Shown here: one piece after another, positions 26,101 through 34,077 of the stretch | Layout of the letters: every line of letters begins with the position of its first letter | Numbering within the stretch: position 1 is the stretch's first letter | DNA from: Chitinophaga sp. | GTDB taxonomy: Bacteria; Bacteroidota; Bacteroidia; Chitinophagales; Chitinophagaceae | DNA: 64,000 bases | Assembly (NCBI RefSeq): GCF_017745275.1 | Contig: NZ_JAGHZS010000004.1 | Span: forward strand, 1-64,000 | Reading direction: 5' to 3' | Translations under genes and position numbers: made by a program | Notes under the pieces: model-generated | Database searches by the model: none | Seen by the model: the letters and a program-made list of their open reading frames with translations, nothing else | What the model was told of the DNA's origin: nothing

Positions 26101-26238
26101 GATATAGGGTATGAAATGGGCATGCGGTGCTAATACATGCTCTGCTACTTTATGCGGATTTTCCCAGTCGTTCGTTTGTGCCTGACCGGTAGTCACCACA
26201 GGTAACATGGCCAATAACAACAATAATCTATTATACAT
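23149..26238 (-). CDS. GH2 beta-galactosidase (LacZ type), secreted
   Basis: This 1029-residue protein has a signal peptide (MYNRLLLLLAMLPVVTTGQA) and full LacZ-type five-domain architecture: jelly roll, Ig-like, TIM barrel, Ig-like and C-terminal small chain. Catalytic signatures are GVNRHEHD, DEANIECDGM, WSLGNESGFG (acid/base Glu, about 469) and CEYAHMMGNSGG (nucleophile Glu, about 532). It removes terminal beta-galactose, probably in the periplasm. It follows SusD by eight bases and precedes the GH63 gene by one base, so the two glycosidases should work on the same imported glycan. Confidence 0.93.
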   Translation of the reverse strand: MYNRLLLLLAMLPVVTTGQAQTNDWENPHKVAEHVLAPHAHFIPYINAAAAVRRDSARAAVKLLDGTWQFHIARNPSERPLDFYKKGTDVSHWKKIQVPENWQTAGYDSYIFTDVEYPFPPDPPRVPANFNPVGSYRRDFTIPANWKDKQVWIHLGGVNSFFYLWINGQYVGLSKDSKTPSEFDITPYLQAGSNSVAIQVFRFNDGSYLEGQDMWKLSGIERSVYLVARPKLCLYDFFAKPLLVNQYKDGQLNLALTLNRQPTPAEAGQRMQVQLLDKGKVMLTKEWKIGKDSTWQMDALFKDIQPWNAEHPALYTLVITHVDKSGAVLESMALRIGFRTVEIKNGQFLLNGVAIHIKGVNRHEHDMYRARVVSRAGMVHDLEVMKQYNINAVRNSHYPDTEEWYDLCDEYGIYLVDEANIECDGMSFHPWQTLSDKPDWEQAYLHRTRRMVERDKNYCSIITWSLGNESGFGQNFISTYKYIKAKDNTRPVQYEAAGHNEWTDIICPMYKSIYTIDKKFLDVNDNRPIIQCEYAHMMGNSGGNLKEDWDQVYQHPRLQGGFIWDFADQTFLKKDANGRQIWAYGGDMGTVGATSDTSFCADGMLAADRTPHPQAFEVRKVYQNVQVKPEGDKWRIFNRFDFTNLNAYTIRWRIRGDGATIESGNCPVLSIAPGRDSLVAIALPNVTPTAGTRYYIHFEAVDKKNKVIATEQFPLPAYVPVVKQVLSGPALEVKNDGSIGNALFRAGFNKTTGWLETYTAGNNALMQGPLQPHFWRAATDNDIGNSQQIRCEVWQHALEGAVLQKFEVTSLSVTRTQVQTLHYLPKVKVNYATTYTIAVNGDITVAVQFMPTDTTLPEIPRMGMRMILPSRYDQVTWLGRGPFDNYADRKYAADIDVYHLAADELFHPYPRAQESGYRTDISWMALQDKDKAGFMFVSDSLLSAGVLHFDMARLDFDRKQNKHGHSMLNEDLIWWNIDYLQSGLGGDNSWGAKPHPQYQLPCKAYQYTFTLRPLNAGAEPVQQAKQRFE

Positions 26239-26246
26239 ACATCTCC

Positions 26247-27770
26247 TTAGTTAGCCATCGGGTTATTCACGGTTTCTTTCAATGGAAGCGGGTAAAATGC
26301 TTTGTCTATAGAAAACGTGCGGTTTGCTTCTTTCATCTCTTTTTCCAACAGGCCCCACCTGCGCAAATCGTAGTAACGGCAGCTTTCCAGGGTCAGCTCC
26401 ATCACTCTTTCATGTACAACCTGGTTGAAGATGGCTGTTTTATCTGTGAGGGTCAATGCCGGCATTTTAGCACGGGCACGTACCGTATTAATGAGATTCA
26501 TCGCACCTGGCCGGCCCAGTTCATTCAGCACTTCCGCCTGCATGAGCATTACATCTGCCAGGCGGATCAGTGGCACGTTGATGGCGTTGTCATTTCCTAA
26601 ACGATCGAGCGAAGCAGGTACCCATTTACGGAAAGCAATGGTATGAGCCGTTGCGCCGAAGATAGCATTATACGTATATCCATATGCCTTTTTAGTAGCA
26701 TCGTTGAAGTAAGGATCATTGAAAAGGATGGTACTGTATACGCGGTGATCATACAACTGATCAGTGGCGGTTTTACCTTCTTTGAGGAACTCCGCCAGGA
26801 AACGTGGCGTACCATAAATTTCACCGTAACCGCCCATGTCAGAAGCAGCTACCCAGTCGCCCAGGTAAGAACCGTAGGCGGCGCCGTTGTTTACATCGGA
26901 AGACTGTTGCAATTCAAAAATAGATTCCGGCGTATTCCTGGCAGCACCGTTGAACATAGACATATAGTCGGTATTCAATTGGTACTGGTTAGAGGCAATT
27001 ACTTTACCCAGCCAGGTAGATGATTCTGCGAGCAATGCAGGGGCGTTGCCTTTGTCTTCTCCCGCACGATATAAATACACTTTCCCTAACAGTGCCTGCG
27101 CAGCACCTTTGGTAACGCGTCCCAATTCATTATCCGGGCGTTCGCTACGCAGTGGCAGCGCAGCTTCTGCAGCTTTCAGTTCACTGCAGATGAAATCCCA
27201 CGCAGCTTTACGTTCTGATAAAGCAGCAGGAAGCTCTCCTTCTTTCTTTGGCACCTTATCACGGATAATGATTTTTTCAAAATCAATGATCAGCTTATAG
27301 TGATAATAAGCACGCAGGAAATGGGCTTCTGCCAGGATCTGATTCTTAGAGGCATCGTCAATCATTTCCGGTTTCATACCAGCTACGGCTTCCAATACCT
27401 GGTTGGTATAATAGATACCACGGTAGTTTTCGCGCCATAACAGGTCGATGGCATAGTTACCGGAAGTAAAGTTGAAATTATAATGTTCCACCCACCATGC
27501 ATAGTTGTAGGCATCATCACCAGGCTCTACATAGTCTTCACGGTAGAAGCTGCGTACTGAACGTGCTTCCACGTAGTTATCCCAATATACGAAGCCTTCT
27601 ACCTGTGAATAAGCCGCCGACAAGCCTGACAGCGCCCTTTCTTTGGTAGTCCAGTACAACTCGCTTTCCAGTTTATCCGGAGAACGCTGATCCAGCACAT
27701 CTTTACTGCAACCTGGTGTTAAGGCCAGGAATGCAAGTACAACGGGTATATATAAATATGATTTTTTCAT
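26247..27770 (-). CDS. SusD/RagB family glycan-binding lipoprotein
   Basis: This 507-residue outer-membrane surface lipoprotein has lipobox TPGC (MKKSYLYIPVVLAFLALTPG then C). The SusD fold is seen from YWTTKERALSGLSAAYSQV through ILAEAHFLRAYYHYKLI to the C-terminal helix pair (LIRLADVMLMQAEVLNELG, VVHERVMELTLESCRYYDL, RRWG). It captures the glycan and acts as a lid on its SusC partner, encoded 17 bases upstream. Confidence 0.95.
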   Translation of the reverse strand: MKKSYLYIPVVLAFLALTPGCSKDVLDQRSPDKLESELYWTTKERALSGLSAAYSQVEGFVYWDNYVEARSVRSFYREDYVEPGDDAYNYAWWVEHYNFNFTSGNYAIDLLWRENYRGIYYTNQVLEAVAGMKPEMIDDASKNQILAEAHFLRAYYHYKLIIDFEKIIIRDKVPKKEGELPAALSERKAAWDFICSELKAAEAALPLRSERPDNELGRVTKGAAQALLGKVYLYRAGEDKGNAPALLAESSTWLGKVIASNQYQLNTDYMSMFNGAARNTPESIFELQQSSDVNNGAAYGSYLGDWVAASDMGGYGEIYGTPRFLAEFLKEGKTATDQLYDHRVYSTILFNDPYFNDATKKAYGYTYNAIFGATAHTIAFRKWVPASLDRLGNDNAINVPLIRLADVMLMQAEVLNELGRPGAMNLINTVRARAKMPALTLTDKTAIFNQVVHERVMELTLESCRYYDLRRWGLLEKEMKEANRTFSIDKAFYPLPLKETVNNPMAN

Positions 27771-27787
27771 CTTAAATGATTTTATGC

Positions 27788-30700
27788 TTAGAAAGACAAT
27801 TGCGCACCCACCATTACTTTTTTGTTCTGTGGATATTGCATACGATCCAGACCTGTATCTAACACAGAAGCTCTTGAGATTTCAGGATCCAGGCCGCTGT
27901 ATTTGGTGATGGTCCACAGGTTTTGACCAGCGGCATAAAAGCGGATTTTCTGAATTTTGTAACGGCTCAATAAGCTGGCAGGTAAAGTATACCCCACCTG
28001 GATAGTCTTCAGGCGCACATAGTCCCCTTTTTCCAGGAAGCGGGTGGACTCACGCGCATTCCTGTTAGGATCGCCCAAAATAGCACGTGGCATATCGGTA
28101 TGGGTATTTTCCGGTGTCCAGGCATTTAAGGTGGTGGTCAGGAAATTACGGCCTGCATCCATTCCTTCCAGTTCGAAGCGGTTACCGTTATAAATTTTGT
28201 TACCTGTTACGCCCTGTACAAACAGGGTAAGGTCGAAATGTTTATAATTCAGGTTGATGTTCAAACCATATTCCAGTTTAGGGAAGCCGGAACCCTGGTA
28301 GGTTTTATCGTTATCATCGATTACCCCGTCACCATTGCTATCTTTAAAACGAATGTCCCCTGCTTTGGCAAAAGGCTGTAATGCATCTCCTGCTTTATTT
28401 TTATAGTTGGCAGCTTCTGCATCCGTTTGGAAAATACCATCTGCTTCATACAGGTAGAAGGCACCCACTTCTTTACCTACACGGGTTTGGTTAGCGATGT
28501 GATCGGAACCGAATTTAAGACCGGTACCATTTAATGACTGACCATTGTTACCCAGTTGCACTACTTCATTTTTAACGCTGCTGAGTGTACCGGTAACGTT
28601 GTATTGCAAGCCATTTAACTGGTTGCTGTAAGTAGCTTCCAGCTCCCATCCGCGGTTGTTGAATTTACCCACGTTCAGGGTTGGATTGTTTACGCCGGAA
28701 GATGGTGGTACTTCCTTCGTTACCAGCAAGCCGATGGTGTGATTATTAAAGTAGTTGAAGGAACCACTCAGCCGGTTTTTAATCAATGCGTAGTCAAAAC
28801 CAATGTTGGCAGAGCGGTTGGTTTCCCAATGCAGTTCACGGCCTAACAGGTCCTGGGCAATAATACCAGGCCAGGGAGTCGCACCGCTACCCTGTACGGA
28901 ACCACCTGCCCAGGTATTGTCAACATACATGAGGTTCAGGTGAGAATAAGGCTGCAACGCCTGCTCAATACCCAGTTCACCGTAGCTGGCACGTATTTTC
29001 AACATATCCAGCCAGGTAACATTGCTCATAAAAGCTTCTTTCTGCAGATTCCAGCCCACCGCTACAGACGGGAAGACACCATAGCGTTTGTCGAGGTCAA
29101 ACTTGGAGGAACCATCTCTTCTGATAGCCAGTTGCAACATGTAGCGGTCGTCATATGAATAGTTGACACGAGCCAGTTGAGACACCCGAACATATTTTGT
29201 TTTGCTGCCACCGGCGCCGAAAGTGCCGCCCAAAGCGCCATCCATGGTTACAAAGGAAGGATCCAGGAAACCGCCTGGTACTGTTTTTTCTACCAGTACA
29301 CCATCCTGTATAGTCCGTACAACGGTTTTACCATCAGCGGTTACATTGAGCCATTCATTGGTAATTTCCTGTGCGGTATAACCTGCCAGCAGGTTCAGGC
29401 TGTGCTTACCTTTTGACCAGTCGTAATACAGGAGGTTTTCCATCAGGCGATCCCGGTAATTAGAGCGCTGATTGTAAAGATTGGCATATGGTACCGCCCC
29501 ATCGTTAGGATTGATACGCACCGCAGGACGGAAGCTGAACGAGAAATCATTTTCGTTGATCAGGTTCAGGTTGGTGGTAAACTTCAGTCCTTTTGCCAGG
29601 GCCAGGGTAAAGCGTCCATTGGCATTCAGGTATTGGGTAGTGATACTATTCTGCAAATAGTGATCTGCTGCCATTGGGTTCTGGAACTTCGGCAGGTTAT
29701 CTACCTGCAGGCCATAACCATATTTCTCTTTACTGTCTAATACCGGCAGCAAGGGCGACTGGAAATAAGATTCACGCACAGAGAATCTTGGTACGCTGGA
29801 TTTTGTTTCTGCATAAGCCACGTTTACTTCTGCAGTAACGATACCTTTTTTATATTCATTACGGGAGCGAATGGTTTTCTTCTTAAAATCAGATCCAACG
29901 AAAGTACCTTTTTCATTGGTGATATCTCCACTGAGGGAATAGGTGATATAGTCGCCACCACCGCGGAGGTTGAGGTTATAATTTTCTGCGGTGCCGGGGC
30001 GGGTTACTTCATCCTGCCAGTTGGTGTTTACACCGGTATTTTTAGTCACATAAGCAGGTAAGTTACGGCCTGCATTCTGGTACATCATTTTCAGCACAGA
30101 CTTATATCCTTCTGCATCCAGCAGTTTATATTGGCCAGTTGGTTTTACGCCGGCATAGTAAGCGGTAAAATCAACTACCGGTGCACCTTTCTTTCCTTTT
30201 TTGGTGGTGATGAGTACCACACCGTTAGCGGCAGAAGAACCATAGATAGAGGCAGCTGCACCATCTTTTAACACCTCCATAGAGGCAATATCATTATTGC
30301 TCAGGTAAGCAGGGTCGCCGGGTGATCCGTCGATAACAAACAAAGGTTTATGTCCGCCCATAGTGCTTAATCCGCGAATGCGTACATCAGCAGTAGCGCC
30401 AGGCTGGCCGCCGCTATTCACTACTGTTAAACCGGCTACACGTCCCTGGAGTGCATCTACAGGATTATTGGTGGACATACTGGAAATGGTCTCACCTTTT
30501 ACAGAAGAGATGGCGCTGGTTACGTTCCCTTTACGTTGGGTACCATAACCGACTACTACCACCTGGTCTAATACTTTTAACGAAGGATACAGGGTGATGC
30601 TCAGGTCTTTGTTGCCGCTTACTTTTACTTCCTGGTCTTCGTATCCGATGAAGCTTATCTGCAGGATAGCATTCTCCGGTACGCCTGTCAGGTTAAAGGC

Positions 30701-31183
30701 GCCATTTTCATTGGTTAGGGCGCCTTTGGCGCTGCCTTTTACTTTTATGCTCACACCTGGCATCAGTTCACCGGTGGATGCTTTTACGGTGCCCTTCAGG
30801 TTTTCTTCTTTTTGCTGATCCACTTGGGAAATGGCGGGTGGAGCGGCTGGCTTTACGAGGATGATGTCGGCTGTTATTTTATATTCCAGGCCGGTAGCAT
30901 TACATATTTCTTTCAGTAAAGCTTCTACCGTACGTACTTTTTTGTCGATCGAAAATTTAGCCGTACGTTCCAGGTCGTCCCGGTTGTAAGAAAATTTCAG
31001 TGCCGTATTTTTCTCCAGGTAGCGTAACGCGTTGATTACGCTGGATTGGGAAAACCCTACTTCTACTTTATTCTTTAGTCCTTCCGTGATCTGTACCCAT
31101 GACAGCAAACATACTGCCACCGCCATACAGAGCATGCGTCGGGCCATACCCTTGTAGGTACAAGAGATACTTTTCTTTCTCAT
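27788..31183 (-). CDS. SusC/RagA family TonB-linked outer-membrane transporter
   Basis: This 1131-residue importer has, after a signal region, an STN domain at residues 38-112 (VEVGFSQSSVINALRYLEKN) that contacts a FecR anti-sigma. A carboxypeptidase-D-like domain follows at 128-205 (LKGTVKASTGELMPGVSIKV), then the TonB-box region VVVGYGTQRKGNVTSAIS, the plug (VDALQGRVAGLTVVN, GSPGDPAYLSNNDIASMEVL) and a barrel ending MVGAQLSF. The STN domain together with the upstream FecR and ECF sigma genes implies trans-envelope induction by its own substrate. It forms a complex with the SusD encoded 17 bases downstream. Confidence 0.96.
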   Translation of the reverse strand: MRKKSISCTYKGMARRMLCMAVAVCLLSWVQITEGLKNKVEVGFSQSSVINALRYLEKNTALKFSYNRDDLERTAKFSIDKKVRTVEALLKEICNATGLEYKITADIILVKPAAPPAISQVDQQKEENLKGTVKASTGELMPGVSIKVKGSAKGALTNENGAFNLTGVPENAILQISFIGYEDQEVKVSGNKDLSITLYPSLKVLDQVVVVGYGTQRKGNVTSAISSVKGETISSMSTNNPVDALQGRVAGLTVVNSGGQPGATADVRIRGLSTMGGHKPLFVIDGSPGDPAYLSNNDIASMEVLKDGAAASIYGSSAANGVVLITTKKGKKGAPVVDFTAYYAGVKPTGQYKLLDAEGYKSVLKMMYQNAGRNLPAYVTKNTGVNTNWQDEVTRPGTAENYNLNLRGGGDYITYSLSGDITNEKGTFVGSDFKKKTIRSRNEYKKGIVTAEVNVAYAETKSSVPRFSVRESYFQSPLLPVLDSKEKYGYGLQVDNLPKFQNPMAADHYLQNSITTQYLNANGRFTLALAKGLKFTTNLNLINENDFSFSFRPAVRINPNDGAVPYANLYNQRSNYRDRLMENLLYYDWSKGKHSLNLLAGYTAQEITNEWLNVTADGKTVVRTIQDGVLVEKTVPGGFLDPSFVTMDGALGGTFGAGGSKTKYVRVSQLARVNYSYDDRYMLQLAIRRDGSSKFDLDKRYGVFPSVAVGWNLQKEAFMSNVTWLDMLKIRASYGELGIEQALQPYSHLNLMYVDNTWAGGSVQGSGATPWPGIIAQDLLGRELHWETNRSANIGFDYALIKNRLSGSFNYFNNHTIGLLVTKEVPPSSGVNNPTLNVGKFNNRGWELEATYSNQLNGLQYNVTGTLSSVKNEVVQLGNNGQSLNGTGLKFGSDHIANQTRVGKEVGAFYLYEADGIFQTDAEAANYKNKAGDALQPFAKAGDIRFKDSNGDGVIDDNDKTYQGSGFPKLEYGLNINLNYKHFDLTLFVQGVTGNKIYNGNRFELEGMDAGRNFLTTTLNAWTPENTHTDMPRAILGDPNRNARESTRFLEKGDYVRLKTIQVGYTLPASLLSRYKIQKIRFYAAGQNLWTITKYSGLDPEISRASVLDTGLDRMQYPQNKKVMVGAQLSF

Positions 31184-31234
31184 AACATTAGAAAGTTTAT
31201 TGTTTAGAATGGAATTGCAGCACCGCTGCTATCA

Positions 31235-32224
31235 TCAATGGTTGATAAATAACTCGTCCTTTTGAATAACCGTTTTAAGATTCGTGATGTAACTGATAGA
31301 AGCCAGCACTTCTGGCAAAGATTTATTCATGAATTCACCGTTAAAATGAATAGCGGGATAATTACCCGGTTTGATATGTACTTTGATACCGTACCAGTAT
31401 TCCAGTTGTGCGGCCAGCTCTTTCAGGGAAGCGTCCCTGAAAAATAATCTACCCCTGCGCCAGTCCTGTTCGCGGGCCACATCAAAGTTGCCTGGAATCA
31501 GCCTGCCATCCTGCGCTTCCAGGGTTTCGCCGGGTTGTAGTTCCCTGGCAGCATCTGCCGCTGCGACTTTCACTTTTCCCGAAAGCAGGGATACTTTTAC
31601 CCCACTGTCAAATAAATAGGCCCGTACTTTGAATACCGTTCCCAATACCTGTACCCGGGTATTCCCTGCACTCACGGTAAATGGGCGCGCCTCATCTTTT
31701 TGTACATCGCATAATGCCTCTCCCGAAAGTATTAAATGGCGTTCCTGTTCGTTATAATTTGCCGGCACCTGTAATACGCTGTTCCGGTTTAGAATCACCG
31801 TTGTACCATCTGCCAGTACAATTTGTTTACGGGCGCTGTCTGCGCGGTAAGTTTTATAAGCGATCGCTGGTACCTGTACGTTGCCGGATGGCTGCTTCTT
31901 CCACATCCAGGCAAAAGCGATACAGCCGGCTAATACTGCGGCTGCTACATACGGCATATAATTCCTCCGCGGTGTGGTGATCACCTGGTCGGTTTCAATC
32001 ATGGCCCGCAGCTTGTTAAATTCTTCCAGCTTTTCTGCTGCGTTCAGCTTTACACCTAAACGTAACACCCATTCCCGCGCTTTGTCTGTTTCGGCTTTTT
32101 TATGAGGATTACGGGCAATCCAGTCGGTCCAGAATACCACATCTTCCTCATTGCTCTGCAGGCAATAACGCACAAAAGAGTCATTCAGCATAAAGTCTTC
32201 CGCCATGAAAGATTGGAGGTTCAT
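31235..32224 (-). CDS. FecR family anti-sigma factor
   Basis: This 329-residue inner-membrane protein has a cytoplasmic helical part at residues 1-85 and one TM segment (YMPYVAAAVLAGCIAFAWMW, about 88-107). The periplasmic FecR domain (VILNRNSVLQVPANYNEQER, HLILSGEALCDV, RVQVLGTVFKVRAY) is followed by a C-terminal DUF4974-like segment (LFFRDASLKELAAQLEYWYG, IHFNGEFMNKSLPEVLASI). It should hold the ECF sigma encoded upstream and release it when the STN domain of the SusC signals substrate. It lies between the sigma and SusC genes. Confidence 0.95.
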   Translation of the reverse strand: MNLQSFMAEDFMLNDSFVRYCLQSNEEDVVFWTDWIARNPHKKAETDKAREWVLRLGVKLNAAEKLEEFNKLRAMIETDQVITTPRRNYMPYVAAAVLAGCIAFAWMWKKQPSGNVQVPAIAYKTYRADSARKQIVLADGTTVILNRNSVLQVPANYNEQERHLILSGEALCDVQKDEARPFTVSAGNTRVQVLGTVFKVRAYLFDSGVKVSLLSGKVKVAAADAARELQPGETLEAQDGRLIPGNFDVAREQDWRRGRLFFRDASLKELAAQLEYWYGIKVHIKPGNYPAIHFNGEFMNKSLPEVLASISYITNLKTVIQKDELFINH

Positions 32225-32285
32225 GTAGTCGCCTGTTTAAAGTAAAGAGGAGTAGTCCTTTAATTTTTTACCAAAGAAAAATAAA

Positions 32286-32969
32286 TTATTTTTCGAAATA
32301 CCACATAAGTGTGAGAAAGAGGAAGGACATTATCTTCCGGAGTTGTACAATGGCCGTGTGGAGAGTATTATAAATGGTACGTACAGAAGCAGCGGTTTGC
32401 TGGGAGATTTCTTCCATACTCATATTTTCATAAAAGCGTAAGCGAATAAATTCTTTTTGCCGCGCAGTTAACTGTGCCAGCACATTTTCCATTTTATGAC
32501 GCAACTGCCCGTCAGATTCCAGGTTGATCAGCACCGCTTCATAGGGCTGCTCTTCCGGCTCCTGGAATAACTCTCCCACATATTTAGCGGAGCGTTTGGT
32601 TTCTTTCCCTAATAATTTACTGAGACGGCGTTTAAAGCAGATAAAAATATAATTTGGGATATGGTCGGGCATAATCAACTGTTCCCGCTTCTTCCATAAC
32701 TCCACAAATACATCATTGATGCCTTCTTTCACCATTTGGGTATCCGGCACTACAGAGATCCCATAATGATATAAGCTATCGTATAATTCATGATAGATCT
32801 TATACAAGCCATGTTCGTTGTGTTGCTGTAATTCATTCCAAAAAACGGACAGTCCTTCCCCGGTAGCACTGCTGCTACGTTGTACAGGAATCTGTGCAAT
32901 GTTTTTATCGGAATTAGTTAGTGCCACTGGAACCAGGTTATTGGACGCCAATTTATTTCTTTTCCACAC
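32286..32969 (-). CDS. ECF-type RNA polymerase sigma factor
   Basis: This 227-residue sigma-70 family protein has region 2 around DVFVELWKKREQL and YIFICFKRRLSKLL. Region 4 is LTARQKEFIRLRFYENMSME followed by EISQQTAASVRTIYNTLHTA. It has a long N-terminal extension of about 40 residues, so a downstream start is possible. It heads the seven-gene minus-strand operon and should direct its transcription once freed by FecR. The second ECF sigma gene lies head to head at 33389, with the 277-base inverted repeat between them. Confidence 0.93.
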   Translation of the reverse strand: MWKRNKLASNNLVPVALTNSDKNIAQIPVQRSSSATGEGLSVFWNELQQHNEHGLYKIYHELYDSLYHYGISVVPDTQMVKEGINDVFVELWKKREQLIMPDHIPNYIFICFKRRLSKLLGKETKRSAKYVGELFQEPEEQPYEAVLINLESDGQLRHKMENVLAQLTARQKEFIRLRFYENMSMEEISQQTAASVRTIYNTLHTAIVQLRKIMSFLFLTLMWYFEK

Positions 32970-33032
32970 TGCAGAGTATATAAAAATTATCTCAAAGTAT
33001 ACGGATTTTAACCTTTAGCCGGGTGAAATATG

Positions 33033-33309
33033 AGCAGAAAGCAGAAAGCGGAAAGCAGAAAGCAGAAAGCTATTGTAGCGGATGATATAAGCGGGTTTTG
33101 TTTTTTGTACAGGATTAAACTGATCATATTGATTTTTGTTTTTATAATTTCGGAAGATTGGTAAAAGGATATGACTATACTGTGCGACATATTTTGCGAA
33201 TCTTTTTTAATCAAAAAAAATAATCAATATGATCAGTTTAATCCTCTACAAAAAACAAAACCCGCTTATATCATCCGCTACAATAGCTTTTTGCTTTATG
33301 CTTTCTGCT
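33033..33309. repeat. 277-base inverted repeat between two ECF sigma genes (family A, copy A3)
   Basis: The arms 33066-33134 and 33222-33290 are complementary at 68 of 69 positions, with an 87-base A/T-rich loop. Five tandem AGAAAGC-type heptads (33036-33070) precede the left arm, and related heptads end the right arm at 33309. The outer core AAAGCTATTGTAGCG is shared with the other family A copies. The inner 50 bases are unique to this copy. It fills most of the interval between the divergent sigma genes and holds no credible ORF. Confidence 0.9.
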
Positions 33310-33388
33310 AATTCTTTTATATCTTGTCTGCTCACTTGTGAATGCTATTTTTAACCGACACTTGCTGTTTTATAAAAACATCATTTAA

Positions 33389-33970
33389 TTGAGCGACAGT
33401 CCTTCTATTGATGTTGCCGACTTGTATCACCGTGTTGCCAACGGCGACGAAGCCGCCTTCAGACGCCTTCTCGAGATACATACACCACAGCTGCTGGCGA
33501 TGGCCACCCGTATCACGGGATCTGTGGCCGTGGCAGATGACCTGGTGCAGGACACCTTTTTAAAGGTATGGATTACGCGTGATCAATTAACAGACGTGAT
33601 ATATCCGGCCGCCTGGATTAAAAAGATCTGTTTTTTCCTGGCGGTGAATTATGTACGCCGGCAAACGGTGCGCGACAAGGTGATGGCCGAGGTAGCTCCT
33701 CAGCAAGAGAGCGTGGAAGCCCCCATCGATTTTCAACAACTGCTGCAACTGGTCAACAAAGCCGTGGCGCAGTTGCCGGAAAAACAGCAACAAATTTATC
33801 GCCTGAGCCGGGAACAGGGTCTCTCCATCCCGGAAATAGCCATCCATATGGATTTGGCGGTGAGCACCGTCAAGAACCTGTTGGTGATGGCATTAAAGAG
33901 TATCCGGCAATTTCTTCAAAAGTCCGGCTATCCCCTGCTACTGGCCCTTTTCATCGATATCCTGGGCTAG
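33389..33970 (+). CDS. ECF-type RNA polymerase sigma factor
   Basis: This 193-residue sigma factor has region 2 at residues 22-90 (AFRRLLEIHTPQLLAMATRI, VADDLVQDTFLKVW, AWIKKICFFLAVNYVRRQTV). Region 4 covers residues 118-180 (LPEKQQQIYRLSREQGLSIP, EIAIHMDLAVSTVKNLLVMA). The hydrophobic C-terminal tail YPLLLALFIDIL is a common feature of Bacteroidota SusCD-linked sigmas. Translation must begin at TTG (33389), as no ATG lies before the conserved region. It is followed by its FecR partner and divergent from the sigma gene at 32969. Confidence 0.9.
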   Translation: MSDSPSIDVADLYHRVANGDEAAFRRLLEIHTPQLLAMATRITGSVAVADDLVQDTFLKVWITRDQLTDVIYPAAWIKKICFFLAVNYVRRQTVRDKVMAEVAPQQESVEAPIDFQQLLQLVNKAVAQLPEKQQQIYRLSREQGLSIPEIAIHMDLAVSTVKNLLVMALKSIRQFLQKSGYPLLLALFIDILG

Positions 33971-34077
33971 CTTCAAAAAAAGTTTATTTTTTTTCGGTAC
34001 CATTTTTCCGCTCAATTGTCTGATAATAGAGAGGGGGAGATCTAGGGCTTCGTTTACCTGTATTCACCACACATTAA

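Noticed and set aside
33036-33070. Five tandem AGAAAGC units as a CRISPR-like array
   Set aside because: Seven-base units without spacers are not CRISPR, and no cas gene is present.
33008-33214. 68-codon minus-strand ORF ending in a Phe/Leu/Ala-rich stretch
   Set aside because: It is made from the left arm and loop of the inverted repeat; the FCFLLSAFCFLL run is just translated heptads.
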